A stretch of DNA of 64,000 bases. Origin: JAGOPY01 sp964619555 (lineage in GTDB: Bacteria; Bacteroidota; Bacteroidia; Bacteroidales; JAGOPY01). The stretch lies in the NCBI GenBank assembly GCA_964619555.1, contig CAZUDV010000012.1, forward strand, positions 62,001 through 126,000. The letters are read 5' to 3'. The translations under genes were made by a program, and so were the position numbers. The number at the start of each line of letters is the position of its first letter. The stretch's first letter is position 1. The notes below the pieces were generated by a model. It worked only from the letters and a program-made list of their open reading frames with translations. It was not told the origin of the DNA and did not search any database. Below are positions 1 to 8,798 of the stretch, piece after piece.

Positions 1-106
1 AGTCTGGATTTCAGGCATTAATGATAGTGAAATTTTACCAATTTTCCAATAGCCAGGTGAAAATATATTACAGCGAATCATTAAGTCTCTGAAAAGTATT
101 CCGAAT

Positions 107-157
107 GGACCTCACAGGTGACCTCACAGGTCACCTGTGAGGTCACCTGTGAGGTCC
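107..157. repeat. 51-bp perfect palindrome built from GACCTCACAGGT units
   Basis: Bases 107-131 and 133-157 are exact reverse complements around a single central C at 132. Each arm is itself two tandem copies of a 12-bp unit, GACCTCACAGGT. Short outer arms TTCCG (99-103) and CGGAA (162-166) could extend the stem past a bulge. The hairpin at 19646-19675 uses a related unit, GATCTCGCAGGT (10 of 12 identical), so this looks like a dispersed REP-like or terminator-like family. Confidence 0.85.
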
Positions 158-180
158 TACCCGGAACTAAATATTACTGG

Positions 181-210
181 TTGTAAAGGTTTTTAAAAAA
201 CCTAAATTTG
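181..210 (+). promoter_or_regulatory. Bacteroidota promoter (TTG-N19-TAAATTTG)
   Basis: TAAATTTG at 203-210 fits the Bacteroidota -7 consensus TAnnTTTG, and a TTG at 181-183 lies 19 bases upstream, the expected spacing for the -33 element. Transcription would start near 216, giving a leader of about 33-42 bases. Confidence 0.65.
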
Positions 211-248
211 CTTACGTACGCTCATCTTCAGACTATATAACTATTTAA

Positions 249-2948
249 ATGCACTCAATGGCAAAGCAATTGAACATACTCATATCAGCTGTGGCATTAT
301 TACTAGGATTATCTTCCTTTGCCCAATCCTACCGGCTCTTTTTAGATCATCACCTGAAGCCAGCAGGTATAAAGGTCTTTGAGAGCGGCGTAACCGAACA
401 CTTTAAGTTCGGCGAAAGCACCCCGTACCACCTGACACTCCCTGGTAAGAACAATTCAATCGATGTCGTTATTCAGGAATCTAGAGATTGTCAGGAACCC
501 GAACAATACACCAGTGAAAGTCTGCAGTACATTGAGCCGGGATTGCTCCCGGAGGCCGATTTGATCAGGGATGCTGCATATACGCCCGACGGTGACCGGA
601 TAGCAGTGATTTACCAGCACAGCGGTAATATCGCTTTCTACGATAGCCAGACCTATGAGGTGCTCAATGTGACAGATCTGGGTATTGGCCCGATCGACCT
701 GGTCCTGGGCACAGATCATGCTTATGTCGCATGCCGGTATTCGAAAGAAATATATATGATCAACCTGAACGATTATTCCATAAGCGGTATCCTGACCCTC
801 GATCGGCAACCCAGCCAGATTGAGGTCAGCCCGGATGAATCGGTCCTCTACATCGCATTTCCAAGTTACATGGATGGATCGGTGGCGGCATATTCCGCCT
901 CCTCGCATGAATTGCTGTTCGAACTCCCTGAATTATTCATCCATCACTTTGGCTATTACGGCTTTAACGGACGGATGTACTATCAATACTACCGGTTTTG
1001 CCTTTCAGAAGATGGCAATTTTCTCACCGGTACGAGCGATCTGGGAACTGTTATCATTTTTAACGCCAAAACCGGCCTTGAGATGTTAAGGTGGAACGAC
1101 CGGTTCTTTTGCGGATTCAGTACTTCTGTAACAAGCGATACGCTCTACTTGCTTTCGCTTGATGATGATGACTTAATTTACCTGTACAGGCTCCAGGCCA
1201 ATGATTTCACAAAAATCGACTCCATCACGAGACCCGTGTCAGAGATGTATTTCGGGCAGGACGACCTGGCAGTGTCAGGCGATGGCAACCGCGTACTGAC
1301 CCAGGATTCTTGGAACGATGCCTACTTGCTGTTTGATTTCACATCCATGAGTACATCCGCGTACTCAGTGAATTCTTTTCTCCTGCAGCTGATCAACATG
1401 TCATATGACCGGAAATATACCTTCTGCCAGAACGAATCCACTATAAAAATCTTCGACATGGACAACCCAGGCTTTATATCGACCTTTGGGCATAGCGCAG
1501 GTTATTTCGGGATGGCTTCCACAGTTTCCTATAAGTACCTGACACCGACCAACCAGTTTGTTTTAAATAATTCCTATTACAGGTTCGACGAATTCTGTGT
1601 TATAGATTTTCAGTATCCAAATTCCATTGGTATCGATACCTGCTTGATTGCCGGTGCGCTTCCGGAAGCTGACATGACAACCGCAGCCTGCCTTTCAGGA
1701 GACGGGATAAAACTGGTGTCAGCCAACTTCCTTTCCGCGAATGTGAGTTTAATCGATGTGAATACCCAGGAATTGGAAAACATGTTTGACATAGATAATA
1801 TCTCTACTGTAACTCCAATACCTGGAAGTGTGGATGTCCTTTTATCCGGACCTGTTTCTGACGCTACTTATTTGTTTAACACAAAAAATGCATTCATTGA
1901 AAAGACGATCAATGTTTCACAAGCATGGTCTGTGACGGTGTCGGAAGATGGTCAGTACGCTTACGCCATAGACGTCACAGGAATGTTGTTCAAAATCGCT
2001 TTGGATAATGAGAATACACACCTCGAAGGCTATGTGGATGTAAATTTTTTCCAGAATAATCTGCTCATTATGGATCTGACTGATCCATTGGAATCCAAAC
2101 CGCGGACAAAACCCGGACTGAGCCCCGACGGGAAATGGCTGCTGGCATCTACCCAGGACAACATTCAGGGGCCATTGATGCATATCGTTGAAACCGAATC
2201 GATGACGATTCTGAAATCCCTGCCCATCGGCAATAAAGCCACCTATGACATGGCATTTACCGGCGATTCCCGTCGGGCATGCGTAGCCTCCGGATCTAAT
2301 ATCGCGCAGATCATTTACCTGGATGGCGTCAGCTCATATGTGGAGAGCGAAGTGATATCCAACTCTGGCAATAGCTTCCTGGCAGCTGCTTATAACAACA
2401 CTACCCGAAAATTTATACTCGGTTCCAAAGGCATGTTGAACGAAGTGGTTCCTGAAACGGGCCAGATTACTGCCAGCACAGATCTCCAAAATGAATGGAT
2501 ATTGCAGATTGCGGCAGACCAGAACGGGCTCCCGATGGTCAGGGGGCAACGGAAATTTTTTCACGGTGAAGAGACCTTTAATCTTCCGGGTTGCTCTGAA
2601 CCGTTTGCCTATGATACGACCCAGCAATTGGTAGTGATCCCTATCCCGGGCCCTGACCGCATCTGCCTCTATAACCCCCTGGTCCTTGAGATGAGAGAAA
2701 TTCCAGGAACCGGCGGTGGGACGATATCTGTCAATCCCAATCCGGCTTGCGACTTCATCACAATCCGTTCAGCAAACGAAATTTCCAGAATAGAAGTGTT
2801 CGGTTTAGAGGGAGGTCTAGTCTATTCTAAAGCTATAAGTGATTCCGAGATTAAATTATCCATCCGGGAATTACCTTCCGGCATGTACTTCCTGAAAGCC
2901 AGCACTGCGGGTGGGATGCAGGAAGCGAAATTCGCGGTCATTCATTGA
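249..2948 (+). CDS. Secreted beta-propeller protein with T9SS C-terminal sorting domain
   Basis: An 899-residue exported protein. A signal peptide (hydrophobic stretch about residues 12-25, ending near SSFAQ) is followed by roughly 750 residues of repeating blades resembling YVTN/WD40-type propellers, with recurring 'SPDESVLYIA', 'LSEDGNFL', 'LSPDGKWLLAS' motifs. The last 70 residues (from about 828, NPNPACDFI…) have the Por-type T9SS sorting-domain pattern, ending in a 'LPSGMYFLK' strand. The family role is unknown; T9SS cargo is known to be moved across the outer membrane and attached to the surface or released. Two in-frame ATGs (249 and 258) are possible; the second gives a cleaner signal peptide. 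It is monocistronic, with its own promoter at 181-210. Confidence 0.85.
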   Translation: MHSMAKQLNILISAVALLLGLSSFAQSYRLFLDHHLKPAGIKVFESGVTEHFKFGESTPYHLTLPGKNNSIDVVIQESRDCQEPEQYTSESLQYIEPGLLPEADLIRDAAYTPDGDRIAVIYQHSGNIAFYDSQTYEVLNVTDLGIGPIDLVLGTDHAYVACRYSKEIYMINLNDYSISGILTLDRQPSQIEVSPDESVLYIAFPSYMDGSVAAYSASSHELLFELPELFIHHFGYYGFNGRMYYQYYRFCLSEDGNFLTGTSDLGTVIIFNAKTGLEMLRWNDRFFCGFSTSVTSDTLYLLSLDDDDLIYLYRLQANDFTKIDSITRPVSEMYFGQDDLAVSGDGNRVLTQDSWNDAYLLFDFTSMSTSAYSVNSFLLQLINMSYDRKYTFCQNESTIKIFDMDNPGFISTFGHSAGYFGMASTVSYKYLTPTNQFVLNNSYYRFDEFCVIDFQYPNSIGIDTCLIAGALPEADMTTAACLSGDGIKLVSANFLSANVSLIDVNTQELENMFDIDNISTVTPIPGSVDVLLSGPVSDATYLFNTKNAFIEKTINVSQAWSVTVSEDGQYAYAIDVTGMLFKIALDNENTHLEGYVDVNFFQNNLLIMDLTDPLESKPRTKPGLSPDGKWLLASTQDNIQGPLMHIVETESMTILKSLPIGNKATYDMAFTGDSRRACVASGSNIAQIIYLDGVSSYVESEVISNSGNSFLAAAYNNTTRKFILGSKGMLNEVVPETGQITASTDLQNEWILQIAADQNGLPMVRGQRKFFHGEETFNLPGCSEPFAYDTTQQLVVIPIPGPDRICLYNPLVLEMREIPGTGGGTISVNPNPACDFITIRSANEISRIEVFGLEGGLVYSKAISDSEIKLSIRELPSGMYFLKASTAGGMQEAKFAVIH

Positions 2949-3067
2949 TGTTTTTATAGAGAATGGTCTGACTGGCCTTATCAGGATTGAGATTTATTCG
3001 GCCGGGAGGATGAGGCACACAATTTTTTTCGTATATTCACCGAATTAACCTATTAATCCTTAGAGCA

Positions 3068-3601
3068 ATGAAATCAAATTGGATGTACGCAATTCCGGTT
3101 GCCGTATTCAGCCTGATGTTATTCACGGACTCGACATGTCTGAAGAATGAAGAGGAAGATGATTGCTTTAAAAACAGACTGGCGATTAGCGAAGACGGGG
3201 AACTCCTGGTAGGAGGAACTACTATGTATATTTTCAGCGTAGCCAATATGAATAATGGAATAGCGGATGGCGATAAAAATTGTCATGCCAGCATGGAATT
3301 GCAGTTTTGGTTCAAAGATACGTTGCTGGCAAAGACACCCGAAAAGCCACCCATTCAGATTACTTTCTTCGGTGGAGGAGGAAGTTTCGATCCCGGGAGC
3401 GTGGTTTACGAATCAGCACAATATGAACCAAATGGCAGGTATTTCTGGACTGCCATTTGCAACCAGGCTGCCAAGAATGCTCCTTCCAATCCAGTTGATT
3501 TCGGGATCTGGGTGGAATGGGACCTTAACCAGATGCTGAATTGGCACGATGTGGGATTTACAGCTTTAATTTCATATTCAAAATATACTTCCTCTGATTA
3601 G
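3068..3601 (+). CDS. Small exported protein of unknown function, possible lipoprotein
   Basis: A 177-residue protein with an N-terminal hydrophobic segment (about residues 7-20) followed by Cys24 and a very acidic run (NEEEDD). Acidic residues after Cys are typical of surface-exported lipoproteins in this phylum, but the residues before Cys (DST) do not make a standard lipobox, so lipidation is uncertain. The body is rich in Trp, Phe and Tyr, includes a Gly-rich 'FFGGGGSF' segment and reads like a beta-sandwich. I do not recognise the family. No neighbouring gene is close enough to suggest an operon; 118 bases separate it from the preceding gene and there is no clear -7 box. Confidence 0.7.
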   Translation: MKSNWMYAIPVAVFSLMLFTDSTCLKNEEEDDCFKNRLAISEDGELLVGGTTMYIFSVANMNNGIADGDKNCHASMELQFWFKDTLLAKTPEKPPIQITFFGGGGSFDPGSVVYESAQYEPNGRYFWTAICNQAAKNAPSNPVDFGIWVEWDLNQMLNWHDVGFTALISYSKYTSSD

Positions 3602-3764
3602 GCTTATCATACGAATAATACTCAGATAATCAATAAGATAACATAGTTGATGGAAATGTTAAATTATGTAACTGCCAATTCTTCTTGATTTTTGCCCTGG
3701 AATTTTGTATATTGCATCGTTAGATATCTTTCCAAGTCAATTATTAACCAAAAAAAATTCAGAC

Positions 3765-4574
3765 ATGAGAAAATTCATTTTTATCTGTTCAGTAGTTCTG
3801 ATAACTATTATCATGGCCATGCAGGGTGTTATTGGACAAGACATTGACAATGCCATCGAAACCGATCGTTCCCTTCAGGGAAAAGTGATCGGTGAAGGCA
3901 ATGCGGTCATTTCAACAGATGCTTATTCCAGGGCACAGATATTCTGTGATGATTTCAACAGAAGCAATTCCACCACGGTTACCGGATGGACCGAACAATC
4001 CGGTGACTGGCAGGTAGCCGGTAATATGCTGATGAGCCCCGGGATAAGTATATGGCAATATATTACGGCCAACGGAACCTCCCAGGCGGATGGCTGTGTG
4101 ACCCTCAGGGCCGTTTACGGCAGTCCGATTCAGCTTAAATTCGTCGGCGCGGTTGCCCGGTATACCGGGAATAATTCCCACATTATGTTTAAAATACAGG
4201 ATAATTCCTCCTCCGGGCATTGGGATTCCTATTGGTTATATACCGGCGGCCTGGGTGGGTCAGTCAGTTTTTCTCTTACCGGCCAGAATTTTGGCACGGA
4301 TGCCACTATCCAGCTGGAATATACGGGAGGTAATGTCACAGCCAGGATCGATACCAATAATGATGGTACCTGGGATTATACCCAAAGCGGCACAACTTCA
4401 CTCATTTCAGCCGGCCTTTGTGGGGTAGGAGGTTATGGTAATGCATATAGCGATGATTTCTGTTGCGGCAATGATTGCAGTTTTGAAGAGGTACCGCTTT
4501 CCAATATCGGCCTATTGATAGCTCTTGGCCTGTTGCTCATTTTCATCACCTGGCGGGTGTACAGAAGAGCTTAA
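3765..4574 (+). CDS. Secreted protein with VPLSN-type C-terminal membrane anchor
   Basis: A 269-residue exported protein. The ATG at 3765 is chosen over an upstream in-frame start at 3705 because it begins directly at a signal peptide (MRKFIFIC…, cleavage near VIGQD). The middle (about residues 70-230) is a Gly/Thr/Trp-rich beta-sandwich-like region resembling concanavalin-type folds; no catalytic motif is visible. The C-terminus has a tripartite tail: VPLSN, a hydrophobic helix of about 18 residues, then a basic end (WRVYRRA). This matches the layout of IPTL/PEP-CTERM sorting tags and resembles the tails of the genes at 32947 and 34201. A TACGAATAA half-site at 3610-3618 matches the operator half-site of those genes. 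No exosortase-like gene is in the window. Confidence 0.8.
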   Translation: MRKFIFICSVVLITIIMAMQGVIGQDIDNAIETDRSLQGKVIGEGNAVISTDAYSRAQIFCDDFNRSNSTTVTGWTEQSGDWQVAGNMLMSPGISIWQYITANGTSQADGCVTLRAVYGSPIQLKFVGAVARYTGNNSHIMFKIQDNSSSGHWDSYWLYTGGLGGSVSFSLTGQNFGTDATIQLEYTGGNVTARIDTNNDGTWDYTQSGTTSLISAGLCGVGGYGNAYSDDFCCGNDCSFEEVPLSNIGLLIALGLLLIFITWRVYRRA

Positions 4575-4633
4575 GAAATCTTCTTTCTGCTGGATCTTCT
4601 AATTGATTATCAGTTAAAATTTTAAGAATAAAA

Positions 4634-4667
4634 AAACCAGGAGCGGGATTGAATCCACTCCTGGTTT
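4634..4667. terminator. Bidirectional hairpin terminator
   Basis: AAACCAGGAG (4634-4643) pairs with CTCCTGGTTT (4658-4667), with an A-run on the left and T-rich sequence on the right. It lies between the convergent genes ending at 4574 (+) and 4688 (-) and can serve both. Confidence 0.85.
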
Positions 4668-4687
4668 ATTTTTAAGTTAACTGATAT

Positions 4688-7048
4688 TTATCTTTCAAGT
4701 GTCATGGTCCAGGCCGCCGAACCATTGTGGTCGGCGCTGATGTCCACTGATACGATCATGGTCTCCTTCCCGCCGACTTCACTGTAGGAGATCACTTCAT
4801 AGATATTGGTTTCAGAGCCGCCGTTCGGGGGATTGGCGCCGTCGGTATTTTCTCCGCCGTAGTATCCCTTCATAAAACCGATGAAGGCTGCGAAACCGGC
4901 TCCGTTGGTCAGGGTTATGACAGGCCTGTCGGTGCCGTTTGCCGGGGTAAAGGCGAAAGTATGGGTATTGCAGGAGCCGAACGGTGCGCCCGGGCTGGCT
5001 GCTATCTCAGCATCGCTCCAGCATCCGTTGGGGGTGCCCATGTATCCGTCGTTCCTGGAGCCGCCGTTGGTCTTATACTCGTAACTTCCTCCCGGATGGA
5101 AGATAAATTCATCGTCGGTCATGCAGAACCAGTCTTCCGGGGTGCCGGCGTTCGTTCCATCGAGATTTTCCAACGGACAGGTCCACCATTCATCGCTTCC
5201 CATTCCGGGACCTACATAGATAGAGTGGCCGGAAACCTGGAGCTTCCAGGGGCCGGCGGTGAGGATTTCCTCAGTCAGTGCGCCGGCAATCGGCCTTTCC
5301 ATGGTCATGGTCCAGGCGGCTGTGCCGGAATGGTCCGCACTGATATCTACGGTAACGACCATCACTTCTTTACCATCTACGATGCCATAGGCCATAACTT
5401 CATACCTGTTGGTGGCATTGCCTCCATTGGGAGGATTCACATTATCGATATTTTCACCACCGTAATAGCCTTTCATGAAGCCTATAAATGCGGCGAAGCC
5501 GGGACCGTTTTCAAGGGTGATAACCGCTCTCTGGTCACCCGATGCCGGGATGAAATCAAAGGTATGGGTGTTGCAGGAGCCGAACGGAGCGCCCGGGCTG
5601 GCTGCGATTTCCGCATCCGACCAGCAACCGTTGGGGCTTCCCATATATCCATCATTCCTGGAGCCGCCGTTGGTCTTATATTCATAACCTCCGCCGGCGG
5701 TGAAAATGAATTCGTCATCCATCATACACGACCAGTCTTCCGGCGTACCGACATTGGTACCATCGAGATTGATCAGCGGACAGATCCACCATCCGTCGCT
5801 TCCCATTCCGGGACCGACATAAATGGAGTGGCCGGACAGCTGCAGCTTCCAGGGACCGGCGGTCAGTACATCCTCTGTAAGCACGCTGGTGGCAATGGAG
5901 ACCGAATAAGTGCTTTCGCCGTTCGGATTCATTGCTTTCAGGGAAACGGTGAATAATCCGTTATCGGTATAAGTATGAACTGGATTTTCTTCCGTAGAGG
6001 TGGAACCATCGCCGAAATCCCAGAGGTAGGTATCAGCGTTCTGTGAAGTATTGGTGAAAGTAGCGGTCAGTCCGTCCAGCACATAGGTAAAGGAAGCGAC
6101 TGGTGGCGGGCCGGGGATGGGAGGTTCGGCATTGGGATCGTCATAATGCATCAGCACAAAGCGCCAGTAAGCGGTGGCGGCACCGGCATCATCCTGGATC
6201 TCTGCTTCCACGATGAGGGTATCCACTGCGCCGTCTGAAAGAGAGATCACATCGAATGTCACGTTATCCTGGGGAACGATCACCTCCTTGTGGGTGGCAA
6301 CTTTTTGCAGGCCGATGAAAGCTCCGAGGCCGACGAGTTTCAGTTGACCGCCGCCTTCCAGGAGTTCGAATGCATGAGTGCCGCTCTTCCAGGCCGACAC
6401 ATCGGCACCATCCTTATTGATCATGGGATCCGAACTGGAGAAGCAGTTGTTGTTCGAACCTTCAGGGTAAATGGTACCTTCTGCCCAATAGTCGCCCTTG
6501 TCGTCAAATACCAGGGTTCCGTCGCGATGGAAGGTCCATTCGTCGTTCAACATACAGGGACGCACACCGAGCGATTCATTCTTTCCCAGCGCCCACCAGA
6601 TTTCGTTGTGAGCCGGTGGTCCGACTTCCAGGGGATACTGGTTCAGGCTGATGTCGCGCAGCAGTTTCCATGTTTTCGATGCATCTCCGGCCAGTTTTGT
6701 CAGGATAATATCCGGATCGGCAATCGTAACTTCCTTGGTGTAGGAATCCGTTTTACCGCCATCTTTGGATGTTGCGGTGAGTTTGACATTGTAAACCCCA
6801 TCTCCCGGGAAGGTGTGGGTGGGATTCACTTCAGTCGAAGCGGCTGAGCCATCGTCAAAATCCCAGGATACAGCGCTGAAATTCTGAGATTCGTTGGTGA
6901 AGATAATCGTTCTGAAATCATTGGCATCCACTGCAAAGGTGAAACTGGCAATGACATCCGGTTCGGGTTCATCCTTTTTACAGGAGTTCATGAACGTTAC
7001 CAGTACCAGGAGTAGGATTCCGGTACCGTAAATGAGTGCTTTTTTCAT
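4688..7048 (-). CDS. PKD-domain surface glycan-binding lipoprotein of the beta-glucan locus
   Basis: A 786-residue lipoprotein: signal peptide with lipobox ending in Cys23 (MNSC), followed by KKDEPEPD, an acidic stretch like the surface lipoprotein export signal. Two PKD domains are visible at about residues 30-110 and 315-395 ('SWDFDDGS', 'LWDFGDGST'). Three copies of another module follow the pattern WKL…G…WW…C…DDEF.F…G.Y…C…HTF…G.AFIGFMKGYYGG…W, at about 115-305 (divergent), 400-590 and 595-786 (nearly identical to each other). There is no recognisable catalytic motif. It is the last gene of the SusC-SusD-GH16 set, so binding of the same glucan at the cell surface is the likely role, inferred from position and architecture. 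Confidence 0.8.
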   Translation of the reverse strand: MKKALIYGTGILLLVLVTFMNSCKKDEPEPDVIASFTFAVDANDFRTIIFTNESQNFSAVSWDFDDGSAASTEVNPTHTFPGDGVYNVKLTATSKDGGKTDSYTKEVTIADPDIILTKLAGDASKTWKLLRDISLNQYPLEVGPPAHNEIWWALGKNESLGVRPCMLNDEWTFHRDGTLVFDDKGDYWAEGTIYPEGSNNNCFSSSDPMINKDGADVSAWKSGTHAFELLEGGGQLKLVGLGAFIGLQKVATHKEVIVPQDNVTFDVISLSDGAVDTLIVEAEIQDDAGAATAYWRFVLMHYDDPNAEPPIPGPPPVASFTYVLDGLTATFTNTSQNADTYLWDFGDGSTSTEENPVHTYTDNGLFTVSLKAMNPNGESTYSVSIATSVLTEDVLTAGPWKLQLSGHSIYVGPGMGSDGWWICPLINLDGTNVGTPEDWSCMMDDEFIFTAGGGYEYKTNGGSRNDGYMGSPNGCWSDAEIAASPGAPFGSCNTHTFDFIPASGDQRAVITLENGPGFAAFIGFMKGYYGGENIDNVNPPNGGNATNRYEVMAYGIVDGKEVMVVTVDISADHSGTAAWTMTMERPIAGALTEEILTAGPWKLQVSGHSIYVGPGMGSDEWWTCPLENLDGTNAGTPEDWFCMTDDEFIFHPGGSYEYKTNGGSRNDGYMGTPNGCWSDAEIAASPGAPFGSCNTHTFAFTPANGTDRPVITLTNGAGFAAFIGFMKGYYGGENTDGANPPNGGSETNIYEVISYSEVGGKETMIVSVDISADHNGSAAWTMTLER

Positions 7049-7192
7049 TGATTTAATGTTAAGGTTAATTTTAAATGATTGATAATCTGTTTATTAATTA
7101 TGTAAGTCATCTGTTAAGCCTGATGTATGGGAATTCACTTTAAAGATAAATCAATCTCCCCGAATATTATTTATAATAACTTCTAAATTACT

Positions 7193-8716
7193 TCAATTCT
7201 GTTCAACCTGAAATACCCTGATGTAATCCACCATTAGCGTCTGAGGGAACTCAGTGGTTTCATCCGGGTATCCGGGCCAGACGCCACCTACGGCCAGGTT
7301 GAAGATGAAGAAATGAGGCAGGCGGAAAGCATCGAACGATACCTGCGAGTCTTTAACCTGGAGTACCAGGTTATAGTCAACATACCATTTGATGGTGTTT
7401 TCCTGCCAGACTAGGGAAAAAACATGAAAGGAATCATGGAAACTGGCATTGCCTGCTAGCGTATAGGAGTCGGTAACGGACCGGTGCCCACCGTCATAGT
7501 AATGAATGGTCCCATGAACCTGCGATTCGATGTGCCCCAGGTATTCCATGATATCGATCTCACCGCAGCGAGGCCAGCCAACCTGGTTGAAATTCTTGCC
7601 GAGGGTCCATAGGGCGGGCCAGATCCCTTTTCCATATGGCATAAGGGCACGGATATCAATTCGTCCGTATGTGAATTCCTTTTTGCCCCTGGTGACCATG
7701 CGGGCGGAATAGTAATTTTCGTTTTGTTTGGTCGCAACGATATTGAGCTTTCCGCCGGCTATGAACGAGTTGGTTGAAGAGCTGGTATAGATCTCCCACT
7801 CTTCATTGCCCCAGCCTCCGCCACCCAGCTCGTGCGTCCAGTTGGCAGTGTTGATCAGCGGCCCTTCGAATTCATCGCTCCAGGCCAGTTCCATACCGGG
7901 CCATTCAGCGGGAGTTATGTAGCCATCGGCTTGCAGTTCAGGCTGATAGTCATCATCATTTTCGATGTAGATCCTGATGATATTGTTTGTGAACGCAGCG
8001 CCCTGTATGTCGGTTAACTGGATGTCGAAATAATCATCCATTTCAAAGACCTCATCACTCAGAACAGTAACATCCATCGTCTTATTGGTTTCGCCTGGCT
8101 GGAAAATAACCACTTCACCATCCACCGGGGTGAAATCTTCGTTCACTTTAGCCCAGCCCGGAACGGTCGACCATTTCAGGCTGACTGCTTCGTCCGCAGG
8201 ACCGGACAGTTTGACCGGAACCTGGAAAACAGCCTGTCCGGATTGCCCTTCCGCTTTAGAGAACCGGCTGTTCAGGGTCAGGGCTGGTATGAATGCATCA
8301 TCGTTTTGTATGACAACTTTGCAGGTGCCGATGCCGGGGAGTGCATTTTCAAGTCCGGAAATGGTAACGCTGAACACTTCTTCGGGCTCAAATACATCAT
8401 CCTGGATCAATGGGACTTCCAGGGTAGCTTCCGAGTCTCCTTTTTTAATGATCATTGTAGTTTCGGGCTGGGCGACGTAATCTTCGCCGGCCTGGGCAGT
8501 TCCGTTGAGGGTATGCCAGACTACCGTCACATCTTTTACTGCCGGTGCGCTTAACTGCAGGTTGATCACTGCCTGTACCTGTGACCCGGTCCCTTCCTGG
8601 ATGAAAAGACTGTCCGGTATGTTCAGTACAGGCAGGTCTTCTTCTTTTTCCGTGCAGGAACCGAATTGAATCGTCATTACAGTTATCGATATCAATAATA
8701 GGATTATATTTTTCAT
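7193..8716 (-). CDS. GH16 endo-beta-glucanase (laminarinase-like) lipoprotein with Calx-beta domains
   Basis: A 507-residue lipoprotein (lipobox FGSC near residue 21, then TEKEED, an acidic export-signal-like stretch). Two Calx-beta-type domains occupy about residues 30-265, marked by 'AQAGEDYV' and 'VNEDFTPVDG' and their 'IQNDDA'/'IENDDD' ends; they probably act as spacers. A GH16 domain fills about 270-505, with WSDEF, the catalytic signature GEIDIMEYLGH (nucleophile Glu386, acid/base Glu391) and a substrate-cleft 'WPALWTLG'. GH16 enzymes of this type retain configuration and cut beta-1,3 or beta-1,3/1,4-glucans; laminarin is the best guess. It lies 82 bases downstream of susD in the same orientation. 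All catalytic residues are present. Confidence 0.9.
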   Translation of the reverse strand: MKNIILLLISITVMTIQFGSCTEKEEDLPVLNIPDSLFIQEGTGSQVQAVINLQLSAPAVKDVTVVWHTLNGTAQAGEDYVAQPETTMIIKKGDSEATLEVPLIQDDVFEPEEVFSVTISGLENALPGIGTCKVVIQNDDAFIPALTLNSRFSKAEGQSGQAVFQVPVKLSGPADEAVSLKWSTVPGWAKVNEDFTPVDGEVVIFQPGETNKTMDVTVLSDEVFEMDDYFDIQLTDIQGAAFTNNIIRIYIENDDDYQPELQADGYITPAEWPGMELAWSDEFEGPLINTANWTHELGGGGWGNEEWEIYTSSSTNSFIAGGKLNIVATKQNENYYSARMVTRGKKEFTYGRIDIRALMPYGKGIWPALWTLGKNFNQVGWPRCGEIDIMEYLGHIESQVHGTIHYYDGGHRSVTDSYTLAGNASFHDSFHVFSLVWQENTIKWYVDYNLVLQVKDSQVSFDAFRLPHFFIFNLAVGGVWPGYPDETTEFPQTLMVDYIRVFQVEQN

Positions 8717-8798
8717 TTTCCGAGTTGTTTAGATCAACTTACTGTCCTTTTTTATCCCCGCGGGACAATCTTCAGGATGATGGTCTTATCAATTTTTA

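Larger units (their letters stand above)
1..248. other. Window-edge intergenic region with a large palindrome
   Basis: No complete gene is visible. In frame 2 the first 52 bases read as a short peptide ending in a TAG at 50-52 (…DSEILPIFQ), which could be the last residues of a gene lying outside the window, but this is too short to support a call. The rest holds the 51-bp palindrome at 107-157 and the promoter of the next gene. Confidence 0.4.
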
